The notes beneath the pieces are model-generated. The model had not been told where the DNA came from and searched no databases. It saw only the letters and a program-made list of their open reading frames with translations. From Apoderus coryli (Eukaryota; Arthropoda; Insecta; Coleoptera; Attelabidae), in the NCBI GenBank assembly GCA_911728435.2, contig OU452208.1, positions 9,796,001-9,860,000 on the forward strand: DNA of 64,000 nt. Direction: 5' to 3'. Below are positions 1-24,420 of this stretch, in pieces (within the stretch, counting starts at the first letter, position 1; each line of letters opens with the position of its first letter). The position numbers and the translations under genes are program-made.

Positions 1-51
1 AATCAATTCTCGTGCTAGTATAAGCTCTTTGTAAATGTTGGAGGTTTGGGT

Positions 52-125
52 CACACTGCCTGCCGATCACCACTGATGAGTCGTGGATCGACGAAACCGC
101 CGTCTGGTGAAAGCATAGTAGTGTG
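52..125 (+). ncRNA. Type I hammerhead ribozyme (self-cleaving RNA motif)
   Basis: The full catalytic core is present: CTGATGA at 73-79, GAAA at 93-96 and a GTC cleavage triplet at 102-104. Stem II is GTCG (80-83) with CGAC (89-92), closing the five-base loop TGGAT. Stem I is TCACCA (67-72) paired with TGGTGA (105-110), and it extends across an internal loop to CACACT (52-57) paired with AGTGTG (120-125). Stem III is minimal: A96-T103 and C97-G102 around a four-base loop. Cleavage would fall after C104. Hammerheads with such a short stem III are known from the terminal repeats of Penelope-like retroelements, where they often act as dimers. No reverse transcriptase is visible next to it; the rest of the element may lie before the window start. 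Every invariant core base and all three helices are in the sequence; activity and parent element are inferred. Confidence 0.87.
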
Positions 126-2285
126 AAACAAATTTCCAACATAACTTAAAGTCTTGTTGCTTTATGTAACAAGCAATTCTTAAATAAAGCCTCCCTGCTA
201 TGGGATTCGGGCGCATCTAGTGTTGGCAATAGGATGTAATGGAGTTGTTGCTTCTTGTCCGGCCATCGTTGTGAACTGTGTTTCACCTGTTCACGCTAGG
301 TGTCGCCAAATACATCTCTCTCTTAATATTATTTTCTTATTTTGTACCTACCTGCTGTTTAATGTTTAATAATAGACGTGTTCAAAACCATTTGTTTTTA
401 AAAGCTGCTCTATACAAAATAATTTGGTTATATTTTAATTCTCTCTACAATATCATACGCTCAGGCACAGCTTTCTCTAGAAAAGCCATGAACAGATAAT
501 GGCAACACCGCAATATGGTTAGTAAGGCCTACATACACGTCCGGTGAGCGGTCGCCACGAAAATATTGGGGTACCATTTTTATTTTATATCTCAGGAAAG
601 TGTTTACAACAAACTACCGCGGTCTTTGATCACAAAACAAAGGAGTATGTTTTGTGGTATTTGATTGGTTAAAATTAGATCTACGAATAGCCTGTAACCT
701 CATGTAATTATCATCTGTAATTATCATATTTGGGATATAGAAAAACTGATATTAGTTTGCAGTTTGCTTGTGTTTTAATACGCTATTATAATTGGATTTA
801 CGTCCAGATGTACAGCACGTTGAAGGCATGTTACAATCGACTAAGAATCACATATAAAAAAACCAGGTAGTGCTTAGCTGAAAATCCAGCTGAATTTAAT
901 AATAATAATAATTCTAAAATATATATGCAAACCCCCGTACAAAACACACTCCCACCGCTTAGTTATACGACACACACTATGCCGTGCCGGTACAAGGGTA
1001 ATAAACAAACACTTTATCTTATTGACAAACAGTTTTTCCGGTGTTGTAGCTACACAAAATTTAGACAATATATTTATACACACTATTCACTACTAGTTTT
1101 ATAAAAAGAAGGCTGTTCACGACCCAAAAATAGAACCAATTTGTATCCGTACAGGAATCCCGTCGTTCTTAACACCGTTAAATATTCCAATCAAATTAAT
1201 TTATTTTATTAACTACCATTTTATTCGATATTCGAACTTAAACAAAATTTAGACGATATATTTATACACACTATCACTAGATACTAGTTTTATAAAAAAA
1301 AAACTGTTTTAATTAGGCTCAATTTAATAAGATCGCGTGTTACAATGTAATAATTTATGTGCTACGGAGGAAATGGTGTCTTTAAAAATTATAGAATTAG
1401 TCCTAGACACATTTTGTGATAATGTATTGTATTTGCATAAAATTATTTTATATTTATTATTTATTTATTGTTATGTGAAGATTTTTAATTTTATTCCACA
1501 AATTGAAGCAAGCACATTTCTTTCCACCACCTTGCAAAAGTCACTGCGATTTCAGAAGCATTTCAAGATATTTTGGTTAAAGATTTCTTAATCTTCCAAA
1601 GAGTTGAATTAAAAATTTTCATAAACTAAGTTAACTGTTTATTCTATGGTCTAGAGGAAAATTAAATTGCCGTTCTAAACATGCTAAATAGACTGCTGAC
1701 AATTAACACTATCCATATTATTTATAAGCGTATCAGTCGCCAGCAATTGAAGGTTCTTATATGAGAGGTTAATTTTCCAATGTTTCTTTACAATCTTTCG
1801 ACATAAAAGACTAAAAGGGAAATGTTGAGTTTACAAGCTTCTCAAAATGAATACCTATTAGCCTTATTTCTCAATGAATGTTGGGTTTCATAATGAAACC
1901 TGAAACCAAAATTATGCAAAATATTGAAGATAAAACTAAGGAATTAAACAATTAAAGATTTTTGATGAGTGAGGTTTGTACTAGTCAACCGTAATTATTT
2001 CGATAACCGTTGACTTTAGGTGGATTTTATAACATATCATATTGTAAAAATCCTATGCAGAACACATAATATACAGGGGTTTCATTAGAAAATTGTATGA
2101 TGTGATTATGTTTATCTATTATCGCTCGGCCTTTCCTGTTACATAAAAAAACGGACAACTTAAAGAAGTGACTTGTGCGAGCATTTCTCAATTTTATCCA
2201 ATTTATGCGTAAGATTTTTTGTCCACAATATTAGTACCTTTTTATTTAAGTTTTCCCATCTGATCTATCATAGAACTTACTCAAT
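126..2285. other. AT-rich stretch without a recognised gene
   Basis: No convincing coding region is visible. A block of about 55 bp occurs twice in direct orientation, at about 1053-1107 and 1242-1298, with a few differences. The DNA just after the ribozyme (126-520) is less AT-rich and could belong to the same element. The short open frames here look random. Confidence 0.5.
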
Positions 2286-2325
2286 ATGGAATATTTTATA
2301 ACCTGCGCATTGCTAATTCTAACAG
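2286..2325 (+). CDS. Possible first coding exon (signal-peptide start)
   Basis: An ATG opens 13 codons of very hydrophobic peptide (MEYFITCALLILT) and then meets a GTAAAT donor-like site at 2326. This leaves a phase 1 codon beginning with G. It resembles the start of a secretory signal peptide split by an intron, which is common in insect genes. No partner exon was found. It could belong to an unseen gene, be an alternative start for the LRR gene downstream, or be chance; the motif is short. Confidence 0.25.
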
Positions 2326-3404
2326 GTAAATTTATTAATCAATAACTCTATTATGTTGATAAAATTATTGAAATTGAACTTACTAATTTAGTAATATGGA
2401 GCTTACGCTTTTGAGCTGTTGTTAATTTATTTAATCAATTTTAGTAAACTATTTTATTCCAGATCAATAAATATTTACTAAATCTTAATAATTTAGCAGC
2501 AATATGGCGAACTATTCCATTTATATTCCTTCCTAAATGTCACAATGTCTTTACTGTGTCATATTCTGGCATTTTACTGTAGCGCGATCTATGTATTATA
2601 AACTAAACTTCGGATGGAGCTATGATTCGCATTCTTGAATGTTCCCGTTATTATTACTACAATCTTCCGCGAGATGTCGCCAGTGTAATTGAAATTTAAA
2701 AAACTTGTTCATTATGATCGGAGTGAGTTATTTATAATAGAGATACACGATATGCCAAATGTATTGATATTATATGGCTTCAGATCGTTAGTATATCTTT
2801 GGTATGAGTGTCCCAGAATATGTGGGCAATCTCTCGGATTGGGGTAGGTTGTGTAAAAAGAAGGTTATTAGTTCATATAAAGTTTTGTCGAATCGGTCTT
2901 CACTGCAAAGTTATGAGCCCTTAAAAGACTAGACCTGAATTCAGTTTTTTAATGATAACTTTTGAGCCGTCCCGTATAAATTAATGCTATTTTAGTATAA
3001 TTTACGTCAGATAGAAACTCCTCTAGTAACCCAATTTAAAACCATAGCATTTCATTAAGGCCGCAGGGGCGTACTGACATAGGGATTGTTAACCCCTTAA
3101 TCAGTCAATAAGCTACAATTATTTGGTACTGGGTTCTGGAATATTATGTATCAATTGCGGAGTGGGTACTCATCAAACTTCAGGGCAGACCTGTGTGGTA
3201 CTCAGGTAGAAGTACATTGAAATTATATTAGGTACTCCTTCCAAAGTACATTTATTAGGATATACTTTTACTTGTAAAGAATTAAATTGTTTGAAAACAA
3301 ATTCCCGGATAGTCTCGTTGTCCTACATTAAGTGTCTTAAATCTATTATTATATATATTATTTTTATTAGTATAGTAATTAAAACAGTTGCGCCCTAAAA
3401 TATA
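2326..3404. other. AT-rich stretch, nothing recognised
   Basis: I see no reading frame with protein-family features, no tandem array and no paired terminal repeats here. Confidence 0.4.
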
Positions 3405-3880
3405 GATTTCAGTCAAGGATCTGGGAGTTATCTGGACACTTCCTTGAATTATATCGATCACATGAGATATTCCGTATAGCCCAGGTCGAGATTGTTCAAC
3501 ACCGTTTCCTTAGGTACTTTCACTTCAAGGTTGGTCGTCCGCGAACTATTGATGTTGTGATTGATTATGGTGCTTTGATGGATAAGCTGGATCTCACGAC
3601 GTTAAGTGATCGCAGGGTCTGACTATTGTATATAAGCTGTTGATCAATTGGGTATTGTCTTCCTATCTGTTGGCAAATACGAGTATTAATTTCCATGTAC
3701 CGCCTAGGAATAATAAGAGCCTCTCTACTTTTCTACGAGGGACACCGCATCGAACGAATTACGGATGACACAATGTTAGCCCTAGAGTGACCAGACTATA
3801 GCCAATTCTGATCTAAACATCGATTTCTTTGCGCCTATCGTTATGTTTCTTCGGTTGTTGTCCGGGTTTCTTTGCGAACA
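3405..3880 (+). pseudogene. Non-LTR retrotransposon relic, end of reverse-transcriptase ORF
   Basis: Across shifting plus-strand frames this reads like the C-terminal part of a jockey/CR1-like LINE protein. The start resembles VKDLGV followed by a LDTSLNYIDH stretch. Near 3490-3610 it reads IEIVQHRFLRYFHFKVGRP and then a DKLDLTTLSDRR segment. Near 3690-3770 it reads FHVPPRNN, then FLRGTPHRTNYG. In this family these are the region after the RT domain and the conserved tail before the stop. Several stops and frameshifts are present, and the catalytic YADD region is absent, so this is a dead 5'-truncated copy. Confidence 0.62.
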
Positions 3881-5000
3881 GCTCGATCATAATTATTGTA
3901 TAATCCAACGTTTCGGTTTGTGATCTCTAATTAACCGAATGAAGTGGACTTCTAACTGTTTTATTCCGTTACTTTACTATTATTGTTGTAAAATGGGGAA
4001 ACTACAAAACTATTGAGATAAAAAAAATTACAAATATTTGTTTTTAATTCCTTATTACAGACTTAATATTTGTTGAAGAATTAATGAAATTATGTACTTA
4101 TTTCTATATGTACACCTACCTACAAATTGGTAGAAAGCGAAAAGTATTCGATTCTCTTTCGTCGTCTTTCATTGTACCTATTTAGTTCTTGTTGTTACCT
4201 TGATAATTGGTAAAAGTTTAGTAGTACCGTATGACTGTCATAACATATAATTCTAAAACAAGTATGGCTAGGAATTTTTACGATAGTCCTCAAAAATAAG
4301 AAAAAATCATGTGTTTTTAATATTTAAAAAAGTGTTAACGAAATTTTGAAGAAGTGAGCTGTTACTTAAGTACTGTACTGTACCGTGACCGTAAGTTTCT
4401 GTTTCTAACTTAGGCAGGCCTTACAAATGTGTGACGTCAATTTTATATGTCAAAATACCGATAGAACAAAGAGAGTCTTTATATACGGGGGATGTTCGAA
4501 TAAATCATATACATATCTAACTACTTATAGTATAGATAGGTACTTATTAGTAAGTTAATTGATTTTAAAGATTTAAATAACGGTGTCCCTTCCGGAAAGA
4601 TCGCGAAAATTATTGAGCAAAGTTCAACTGGAAACTATGAAACTAGGTACTAAGTTCCACGGACGTCAGAGGACGAAAATAGTTTTAAGATTGTGCGGTA
4701 CTTCCCGTAATACATGTTTCTATATATTGTTACATTTTTGGCTTTTACATGAAATTCCTAAATGTAAATTGTGTATAATGTCAGCTTAGTTCAGTGGTTT
4801 TTGACTTATTTGAAGATGTACTATGTCAAAGTTCAATTTTGTAACATATCTGTAATTTATTTATACAGGGTGGTCCAAAGTTATATTGAATAAAGCTAGA
4901 AAACAGTTGCAACTCAATTATTGCAAGTAGAACCGTTGTTGTTTTTATAATTTTGTCGTATTCAATATTGAGATTGAGGCAAATTTTTAATAGATAGTAT
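3881..5000. other. Intergenic, one transposon-like terminus
   Basis: No gene is recognised. A CAGGGTGGTCC motif preceded by TA at about 4866 matches the TA-CAGGG ends seen on many elements in this window, but I could not find its partner end. Confidence 0.35.
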
Positions 5001-5398
5001 AACTGTGTTCAAGATAAGAATGGGAGAGGATTATAATCTTGGAAACGATAGGAGTTACAATGTCGGGTAAATTAGAGAAAAATTGTACAATTTAAACACC
5101 TGTTGAATGGTGGGAAAATTTGTAAACGCTATCTTCTTCACCTCAAAAAGTAACAATGAGAAAGTGCTTTTCATTTTTTTATATCTGTAAAAATAATGTC
5201 AGAAGTAAAATTAAAATCTAAAATCGCAAAAAATAGTTTTTTCAGAAATTCTCGAAAACAGCTAAACTTAGTATAATTTTGAAAGCACCATTTAAAAGGT
5301 GTTGAAATTGTACAACTTTTCTCTAATTTAACCGACATTGTAACTCCTACCGTTTCCAAGATTACAATGTTATCCCATTCTTATCTTGGACACAGTGT
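5001..5398. mobile_element. MITE with ~95-bp terminal inverted repeats
   Basis: The left arm (about 5002-5097, starting ACTGTGTTCAAGATAAGAAT) is the inverted copy of the right arm (about 5303-5397, ending CTTATCTTGGACACAGTG). The interior is AT-rich and has no coding capacity. The same family recurs as an internal piece at 11790-12205 and as a longer fold-back copy at 42125-43446. It is therefore a non-autonomous repeat family just upstream of the LRR gene. The source of its transposase is unknown. Confidence 0.72.
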
Positions 5399-5953
5399 AT
5401 ATCAATAGAGTTCACGCTTTGTAAGTTAGATAAATCTGAATATAAATACCTACAGTTTTGGATTCAATCGACCGAAAACTTTATGTACAACACCCCGTAA
5501 TTTTTAAAATATTGGCAATTTAACAACGTTGCAATGCCGTTTCTTTTTCACTTGCATTTTTTGTTCCATACCATCTTGTTTGATTAATTCTTTATCTTTT
5601 AAATAATCATACACATTTTATGACTTCTTTTGGATCTAATAACGAAATATAGCGAAAGTACCTTCTTCTCAATCATTTAACTCCAATCATTATTCAGGAC
5701 TAATATTAGTATTAATAAAATGCAAAATAATTTCGTGGCATAGCAAGCAAAATTACTGGTGTTACCTACACAAGGGATTTTGTTTAATTTAGCAGGGCCT
5801 CAGTCATTCATCTTATTATATTTCATTGTATTAATTTTACCTTAATGTCATCATTTTTATTTATTGGTTCGAAGCAAATTCAGATGAACTCTACTTAACT
5901 TATTATTGTAATTTCTGTTAATGTCAATTCACGATTTTAGGAATCACGACAAA

Positions 5954-18623
<12,670 letters not shown>

Positions 18624-18629
18624 AATAAA
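18624..18629 (+). promoter_or_regulatory. Polyadenylation signal AATAAA of the LRR gene
   Basis: AATAAA begins on the base after the TAA stop, so the 3' UTR would be very short unless a later signal is used. Confidence 0.6.
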
Positions 18630-19128
18630 TTTAAGTAATAATAATAACAGGTTTAAGTGAATTTTTTTATTCCTAAAATTGATTGAATGAGTGATGTATG
18701 AGTCTTCAGAAACTAACAAATATAAATGCTAATATATAGTTCATAAAGATACTTATAGAAAATGGGATAAAAAAATTTCGAATGGCTGCCTAGGAAAAGT
18801 ACTAGTTTAAATTTTATTCAAAACTGAGTGCCCTATCTATGGACCACCAGAAGAGTTTTTTTCATATAAACCTCCGAATTTTAAAGTTTGAAAAGCCGGA
18901 TTTATTTTAAGCAGTTCTACATTTATTTTCCATCAAACATAATCCCTTAATTTAACAAAAAAAAATATATATGAACATCTTAAACCATTAACATTTTCAA
19001 AAACATATAACTTTTATGAACTATCAAAAAATGAACATAATATGGACCACATGGTTTTCAATATGGACCATGGTTAAATGGGTTTAAAATACAATATAAT
19101 CGATGAGTAGAACTTTGGTGTAGAACAA
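18630..19128. other. 3' flank of the LRR gene
   Basis: AT-rich sequence, no gene or repeat pair recognised. Confidence 0.4.
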
Positions 19129-19306
19129 TAAACTAAAACACGTTTTACCACTTCACCAAAACACTTTTTTTATTCTCCACGCGCGCGTCGCTAACAATGT
19201 TAGGATCCCCAGGAGAGAATTAAAACTACAGCAGTCTTAATTCTCTCTTCCTCGAGAATAAAAAAAGTGTTTTGGTGTAGTGGTAAAACGTTTTAGTTTA
19301 GTTAAA
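19129..19306. mobile_element. Short palindromic MITE
   Basis: The left arm (about 19131-19177, AACTAAAACACGTTTTACCA...) is inverted at about 19254-19301 (...TGGTAAAACGTTTTAGTTT), each roughly 46 bp. A second inner hairpin is formed by AGAGAATTAA near 19214 and TTAATTCTCT near 19237. It has no coding capacity. It lies about 500 bp downstream of the LRR gene. Confidence 0.75.
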
Positions 19307-19435
19307 ATAAAAAAAATAACTGTTAAACTAGTGAAATACATAATAGTATTCGGACTAATCATTCGTACATAATTCGTACAGAAACGCCGCTAGTCTTCTA
19401 TGCCAGCACAATCTTCATGAGCCCACAAGTCGTAC

Positions 19436-20489
19436 TTCTTCTTCTTAGGACGCCGTCTCCCTACGAAGGTTGGCGATCCAAATGGCTGTTGTTGTGCGGG
19501 AAACCGCAGCTCTGAAAATTTCTATGGACGTCTGTCCGAACCATCTACGTAAGTCCCTCAGCCATGAATTTTGTCTACGGCCGACTGACCGTTTTCCTTC
19601 GATCTTTCCCTCTATTATCAGGCGGAGAATCTCATATCGTTCGCCTCTCATGATATGTCCTAGGTACTGCAGCTTTCTCTCCCTGATTGTCGTGAGGAGT
19701 TCTTTGTGTTTACCCATTTGCTGCATAACCTCTATGTTTGTCTTATGTGCCGTCCAAGAAACTCGCAGCATTCGTCTGTAGGCGTACATTTCGAACGCAT
19801 CGATTCTCTTTTCTGTGGTTGCATCAATGGTCCAGCTCTCACATCCGTATAGAAGGACAGGGAAGATGTAGCAGCGAAGTAATCTAATCCGGAAGTCCAG
19901 GCTGAGGTCTCGGTTTGCCAGAAGTGTCCTCATGTTACTCAGAATTTTCCGTGCTTGCGCAATTCTTGATCTAATTTCGGTCTTTGAGTCGCATTGCTGG
20001 CTGACGAGTACCCTCAAGTATTTTATAGATGACACTTGTGTAATGTGCTCTCCGTTGATCATTAGAGTAACGGGTCTTGGTGATTTTGAGAATACCATCA
20101 GTTTGGTCTTGGATGTATTCATATAAAGCCCAAAGTTCTCACTATACTCCACAATAAGGTTCATAAGGGATTGAAGTTCTGTTATACTGCTGGCTATTAC
20201 GACTGTATCATCTGCGTATCGAAGTTTACTTATATTGATTCCATTGATCTTTATGCCTGCAGTTGAATTTTCGAGAGCTTCGATGAATATTGCCTCAGAG
20301 TAGAGATTAAACAGTAGTGGGGACAGTACACAACCTTGTCGCACGCCCCTTCTTATTGCTATTTCTTCTGATGTGTACCCTTCGATTTTGACTGTTGCTG
20401 TTTGGTGCCAATAAAGTTCAGTAATGATCCTTAGATCTTGAGCATCGATCCCGGTTGATTTTAGGATGTTGATCATTTTTTGATGTGAT
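19436..20489 (-). mobile_element. 5'-truncated RTE-like LINE insertion with 12-bp target duplication
   Basis: The minus-strand open frame (20476 to 19445, 343 codons) is the C-terminal half of a non-LTR reverse transcriptase: GVRQGCVLSPLLFNLY (RT block 4), KLRYADDTVVIA (catalytic YADD), then a CESWTI...FEMYAYRRMLRVSW segment typical of RTE-clade ends. The 3' end is a short GAA-rich tail. The identical 12-mer CACAAGTCGTAC lies just outside both ends (19424-19435 and 20490-20501). The frame has no internal stop, which suggests a fairly recent insertion. It lacks the endonuclease and N-terminal RT, so it cannot move by itself. Confidence 0.88.
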
Positions 20490-20501
20490 CACAAGTCGTA
20501 C

Positions 20502-21330
20502 ACTGGATCCATATCTCTCCATGAATTTCATCAGAAAAGAGTCCGTTTCAATTACACAGTACTAACCTTCCGTAAACCTGATGTAGACTCTCTCTCTCTT
20601 CATCTTTAGCCCAGTCAGCATCTGCATAGGCTGTTAATATAGTATTGTAGGTTATTTGAAGAAGAATTCGCAAAGTTTTGGTATTTTGTAAGTAACGCAG
20701 AATTCTTTTGAAATGTATCCAATGTGATTCAGTAGCACAGCTTAGAAATCTACTATTTTAATTCACAGAATAGCATATATCTAGTCGAGTATTTAACATA
20801 AGGTGCATTATCCTTCCTATTAATTCTCTGTAAGGTTTTTCTAGTAGGCGTTTGATGTACATTGGTTGACTTAAATACATAGGTACTATCAAATTTTCGT
20901 TTCGAAATAAGAATGGATATCTCCGATATCTTTCAATTCAAATTCTTGAAACAGGTAATACATTTTTGATTTTATTTATATTTTCCAAATTATTACTTGC
21001 TAAAATTAAGTCATCTACATAAACTAGCAGAAATATTTCAGTAGTATTAGTTATACACATGTAAAGACAATGATCGTTTTCATTCGACGTGAAACCAATG
21101 TTTTTTAGATGATCGTCAAGACGTGCACATGGGGCTTGCTTAAGTCGGTATAATGATTTAGTTAATTTACAGACCAAATTTGAGTTATTGTGTCCAAGAA
21201 CTTTTGGAATTTTCATGTGTACTTACTTCCTCTTGTAATTCACCATGAAAAAATGCATTTTTCACATCCATTTGAATTGAATAATAATTTCTTTTATCAA
21301 GTATCTTAATTATATGTTAAAATCTACTAA
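20502..21330 (-). pseudogene. Copia-type LTR retrotransposon relic (RT and RNase H)
   Basis: The minus strand reads MDVKNAFFHGELQEE near 21270, then LTKSLYRLKQAPCAR and LLVYVDDLILAS (catalytic YVDD, about 21010-21030). A connecting region follows with HFKRILRYLQNTK near 20700, then AYADADWAKDE...STSG of the RNase H domain near 20610. This order is specific to copia/Ty1 elements. Frameshifts and stops are frequent. Integrase and LTRs were not found. The RTE fragment at 19436-20489 inserted at its downstream edge. Confidence 0.85.
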
Positions 21331-21817
21331 ATTAATTAATTATGACAGACAGAAGTCAAGCGATTGCATCAACTAACTAGAATTACATACTATTTTCGGA
21401 AAGTTCTACATTTTTATAAACTACAGCTCTCAACTCCAGTGAAAATTATATTTTTAATTATAGCTCCTATTATAACTATTTACATTTACGAAGTTAATTT
21501 AGGGGAATATTAATCGTTATTTAAACTCAATATTTGTCTCTAAAACGGTGAAAGTCGCAACTATATTTTTTTAGAAGGCACTATGCACATGAACAATTTT
21601 TTTGATCACTAGGTAGTTCTTATTTGTAGATCTGTTATAGCCACTGTCCTAGAAATATATAGATTAATCGAACTTTTCTTTTACTAATTATTTTGAGATT
21701 AGAAGCGAATATTGATTTTGTTTAATAGTTGCTTGATGGAAGTTATGTGCGTAATGTTGCGAGTTCATTATACTCATATTTAATCACTCAAAGTGTCCTA
21801 GCACTGTTGTAGCTATA

Positions 21818-22550
21818 CAGGGTTATCCACGCCATGACACGGAATATTGTGGCTAAACTATTTAATTTCCTTAAAGTTTTATCCATGGGTTCGATAAAAC
21901 TGATTTATGGCTACATTTTAAAAATATTGTGAATCTATACAGGGTGTCGTAAATAGAAGAAATGAACTATAGTTGTGTTTTTTAAATGGAATGCCCTGTA
22001 TATGAATATATTTTTAGATTTCCCGTTCAAAATAAACCTAACTTTCATTAAAGTACCTCTCACCTAAACCTGACAGTTTTTTAAATATTGTAATTTTTAT
22101 AAAGATATAGACATAATTTCAATGAAAAAATTCACACCTATTCGTTTGTTCTTTTTAAACCAGTCTGGGCTGATAAATATACCCACTCATCACTTATTAC
22201 GCCAAATATAAAAAACCCCCCATACTAAATACAGGGTGTCCAATAATATAAGTTATATGAACGTAAAGTTTAATTCTTAATAACTTGTTTATTTCAAATG
22301 GAACACCCAGGATATGAGGTCAAAATTAGATGCACAAAGTAATTATCTGTCAAATATTATAATACTTTCCTATGGATAACTCTTGAGGTTTTCGTGGAAA
22401 ATGCACATATTCATAATATTAGGCTATATAGATTCACAATATTTTTAAAATGTAGCCATAAATAATTTTTATCGAACCCATGGATAAAACTTTAAGGAAA
22501 TTAAATAGTTTAGCGACAATATTCCGTGTCGTATGGCGTGAATAACCCTG
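21818..22550. mobile_element. Non-autonomous DNA transposon with ~120-bp TIRs
   Basis: The left end CAGGGTTATCCACGCCATGA (21818) is inverted at the right end, which finishes at 22550 (ATGGCGTGAATAACCCTG). The arms match for about 120 bp (to about 21938 and from about 22426), including ACACGGAATATTGT and TTCCTTAAAGTTTTATCCAT. Both ends abut TA. The 490-bp interior has no transposase. It carries nested CAGGGTGT motifs, among them a block near 22230-22310 that is shared with 23276-23362. Confidence 0.85.
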
Positions 22551-23234
22551 TATATACTTACAAAATAATATGGTGATGATCATATATTATTTTATGGCTC
22601 TTAAATCAACAGTTTGAGTATGTATCCTCATTATATGTTTTCAGCCATCAATACATTGTTACTACTGGCATTATCATAAAGTGAATTACACTTACAATGT
22701 ACCTAGGTATTTACATCTTTTTAAATGTTTTTCTTTTTGAACTTTACTCCTCAATAAAAACATAAAATCATATAATTTTAATCGGTCAATTAACCTCTGC
22801 TATAAATGTCAAAATTTTATTTTTCCGCATGCATTATATGAATATAGGAGTATTAAATTTTATTTTGATTTTCGTAATATATTAAAAAAAACGACTGGAT
22901 TCTGTTGTTTTTGGAAGTTATTGTATTTGCTGGTGGTTTTAATTTAAGAAACAATACTGTTATTCAAAATTAGTTTTTTCTGTTTGATAAACATGTAAAT
23001 TTTGCTTAAAATCTACATCTGATAATTCTATTGGCTTTTGTACATTTTCAAATTCTTCTAATATAGATGATAGTTTTTAAGTAAGACTTTCAATAAAAAT
23101 TAAGTCTGGATAGTCAATATTCACTGTATCCAAAAACTTTTGGAACGCGTTAAACTACTTTTAGTAAGTGCACGTTGACGAATAAGCAACAGATAATTTT
23201 TTAATCAGAAACCAAAATTACTACCAATTGTATG

Positions 23235-23362
23235 AATTACGATAAGTAAAAAAAAAAATATCCACTACCCCCAATACTAAATACAGCGTGTCCAATAATA
23301 TAAGTTATATGAACGTCAAGCTTAATTCTAAATAACTTGTTTATTTCAACTGGAACACCCGG
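23235..23362 (+). repeat. Second copy of the CCAATAATATAAGTTATATG repeat
   Basis: About 120 bp matching 22190-22310 (TACTAAATACAG, GTGTCCAATAATATAAGTTA, CAAATAACTTGTTTATTTCA-like words, ends GGAACACCC). It is the same orientation as the copy inside the 21818 element and has no coding capacity. Confidence 0.65.
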
Positions 23363-24046
23363 TATAAGCGTCCAAAGAATATACAGGGTCCAAAGATTAT
23401 ACTAGAATTCGTAGAGATCTATATTCGGTGGTAAAACCGTAGAATAATAATATATTAAACTGTGGTAAAACGAGAGATCAAATCAAGACAGATAGGGCGC
23501 CGATAAGGGTGCTTTAAAATCAATACACAAGTAAAGATATATTTACAAAATAAAATATTGTTGGCGCCAACAACTTCTAATGTCAACAATCATAAAGTTA
23601 CTTCTGATAACTTAACATTATTGAAATCTATTACCTATTGTAAGCATTTGAACGTTTATGAGAGTTTGTACCGATTTTGCATATACTCGTACTGCTCGTA
23701 CGTAGATACAAAAAGCTAATAAAATGCAAGAAATAATTTCGACACCAATGACTGTTTCGAATAAACGGTCTTCTATACAATAAAGTAATTAACTTCTTGT
23801 AGTACAATGTTTACATTATCACTAAACAAATATTTCTCTTATATATTTTGAGCATCCTGTTCAAGGGTAGGTATACAATATACTCGTTCAACACACCTAA
23901 ATAAATTTATTTAACAATATACCAGCGGCATGTTTTTGAGCTTTTGTTGACACTAATCTGTCTTGGGAGGTGGGTATTCAAAAATATGACGAATTTATTC
24001 GCATTTTCTTACACATTTGTTAGGTGTACTTAATGTACAGACTGAG
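23363..24046. other. AT-rich stretch, nothing recognised
   Basis: No gene, array or paired repeat could be supported. Confidence 0.35.
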
Positions 24047-24290
24047 CAATACAGTACAGCCTAAACAGTAACAGATAGAGCAAAACTAAGTAACACGCCA
24101 CCTTCCATTTTTTTGAGGTCAGTTTAATGCCGCAAGCGAAGCGCCGCTAACTTGATTAGTTTCCTTTATATAGGGTGATTTTCTTAGTTTGCCAATTTCT
24201 TTTTTCCTCTATATTTCCGTTGCTATTAAAATTGTTTTTATAAAAGTTAGAGATAATTTTGCTAAGAATGGAAGGCGATACTTACATGAA
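24047..24290 (+). repeat. Dispersed repeat, copy 1 (pair at 37758)
   Basis: About 240 bp starting AGTACAGCCTAAACAGTAAC match 37758-38000 in the same orientation, including AGATAGAGC, TTTTTTGAG, GCCGCTAACTTGATTAGTTT and AAAGTTAGAGATAATTT. A TA-TAGGGTGATTTT motif sits in the middle, so this may be two abutting elements. Confidence 0.75.
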
Positions 24291-24420
24291 AACTTTCCCC
24301 AATGCTGGATTGGGCGAGGCCAAGATGCTCCTGTTAAATGGCCACTCCGATCCCCAGATCCCTTGGACTATTCAGCCTTGGTGTTTACTTTTGCCTATTA
24401 TTTTGTTAAAATTATACTCA
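24290..24420 (+). pseudogene. Transposase fragment, third catalytic block
   Basis: The plus strand reads FPQCWIGRGQDAPVKWPLRS followed by PDP. This corresponds to the W-RSPDL block of mariner-like transposases. Only about 35 codons are preserved. A further C-terminal piece (ACICIEKMG-like) lies near 25020-25060 and may belong to the same dead copy. Confidence 0.55.

Noticed and set aside
5921..5953. Earlier in-frame ATG at 5921 as the LRR gene start
   Set aside because: It would place 11 charged or polar residues before the hydrophobic leader. The ATG at 5954 has a better context and gives a normal signal peptide.
19470..20126. Plus-strand open frames of 103 and 64 codons
   Set aside because: They are shadows of the antisense RTE reverse transcriptase.
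22985..23130. Minus-strand coding-like stretch (IDYPDLIFIESLT, then LSDVDFKQNLHVYQT)
   Set aside because: It reads smoothly for about 45 codons but has no start, splice context or family match. It may be a transposon remnant.
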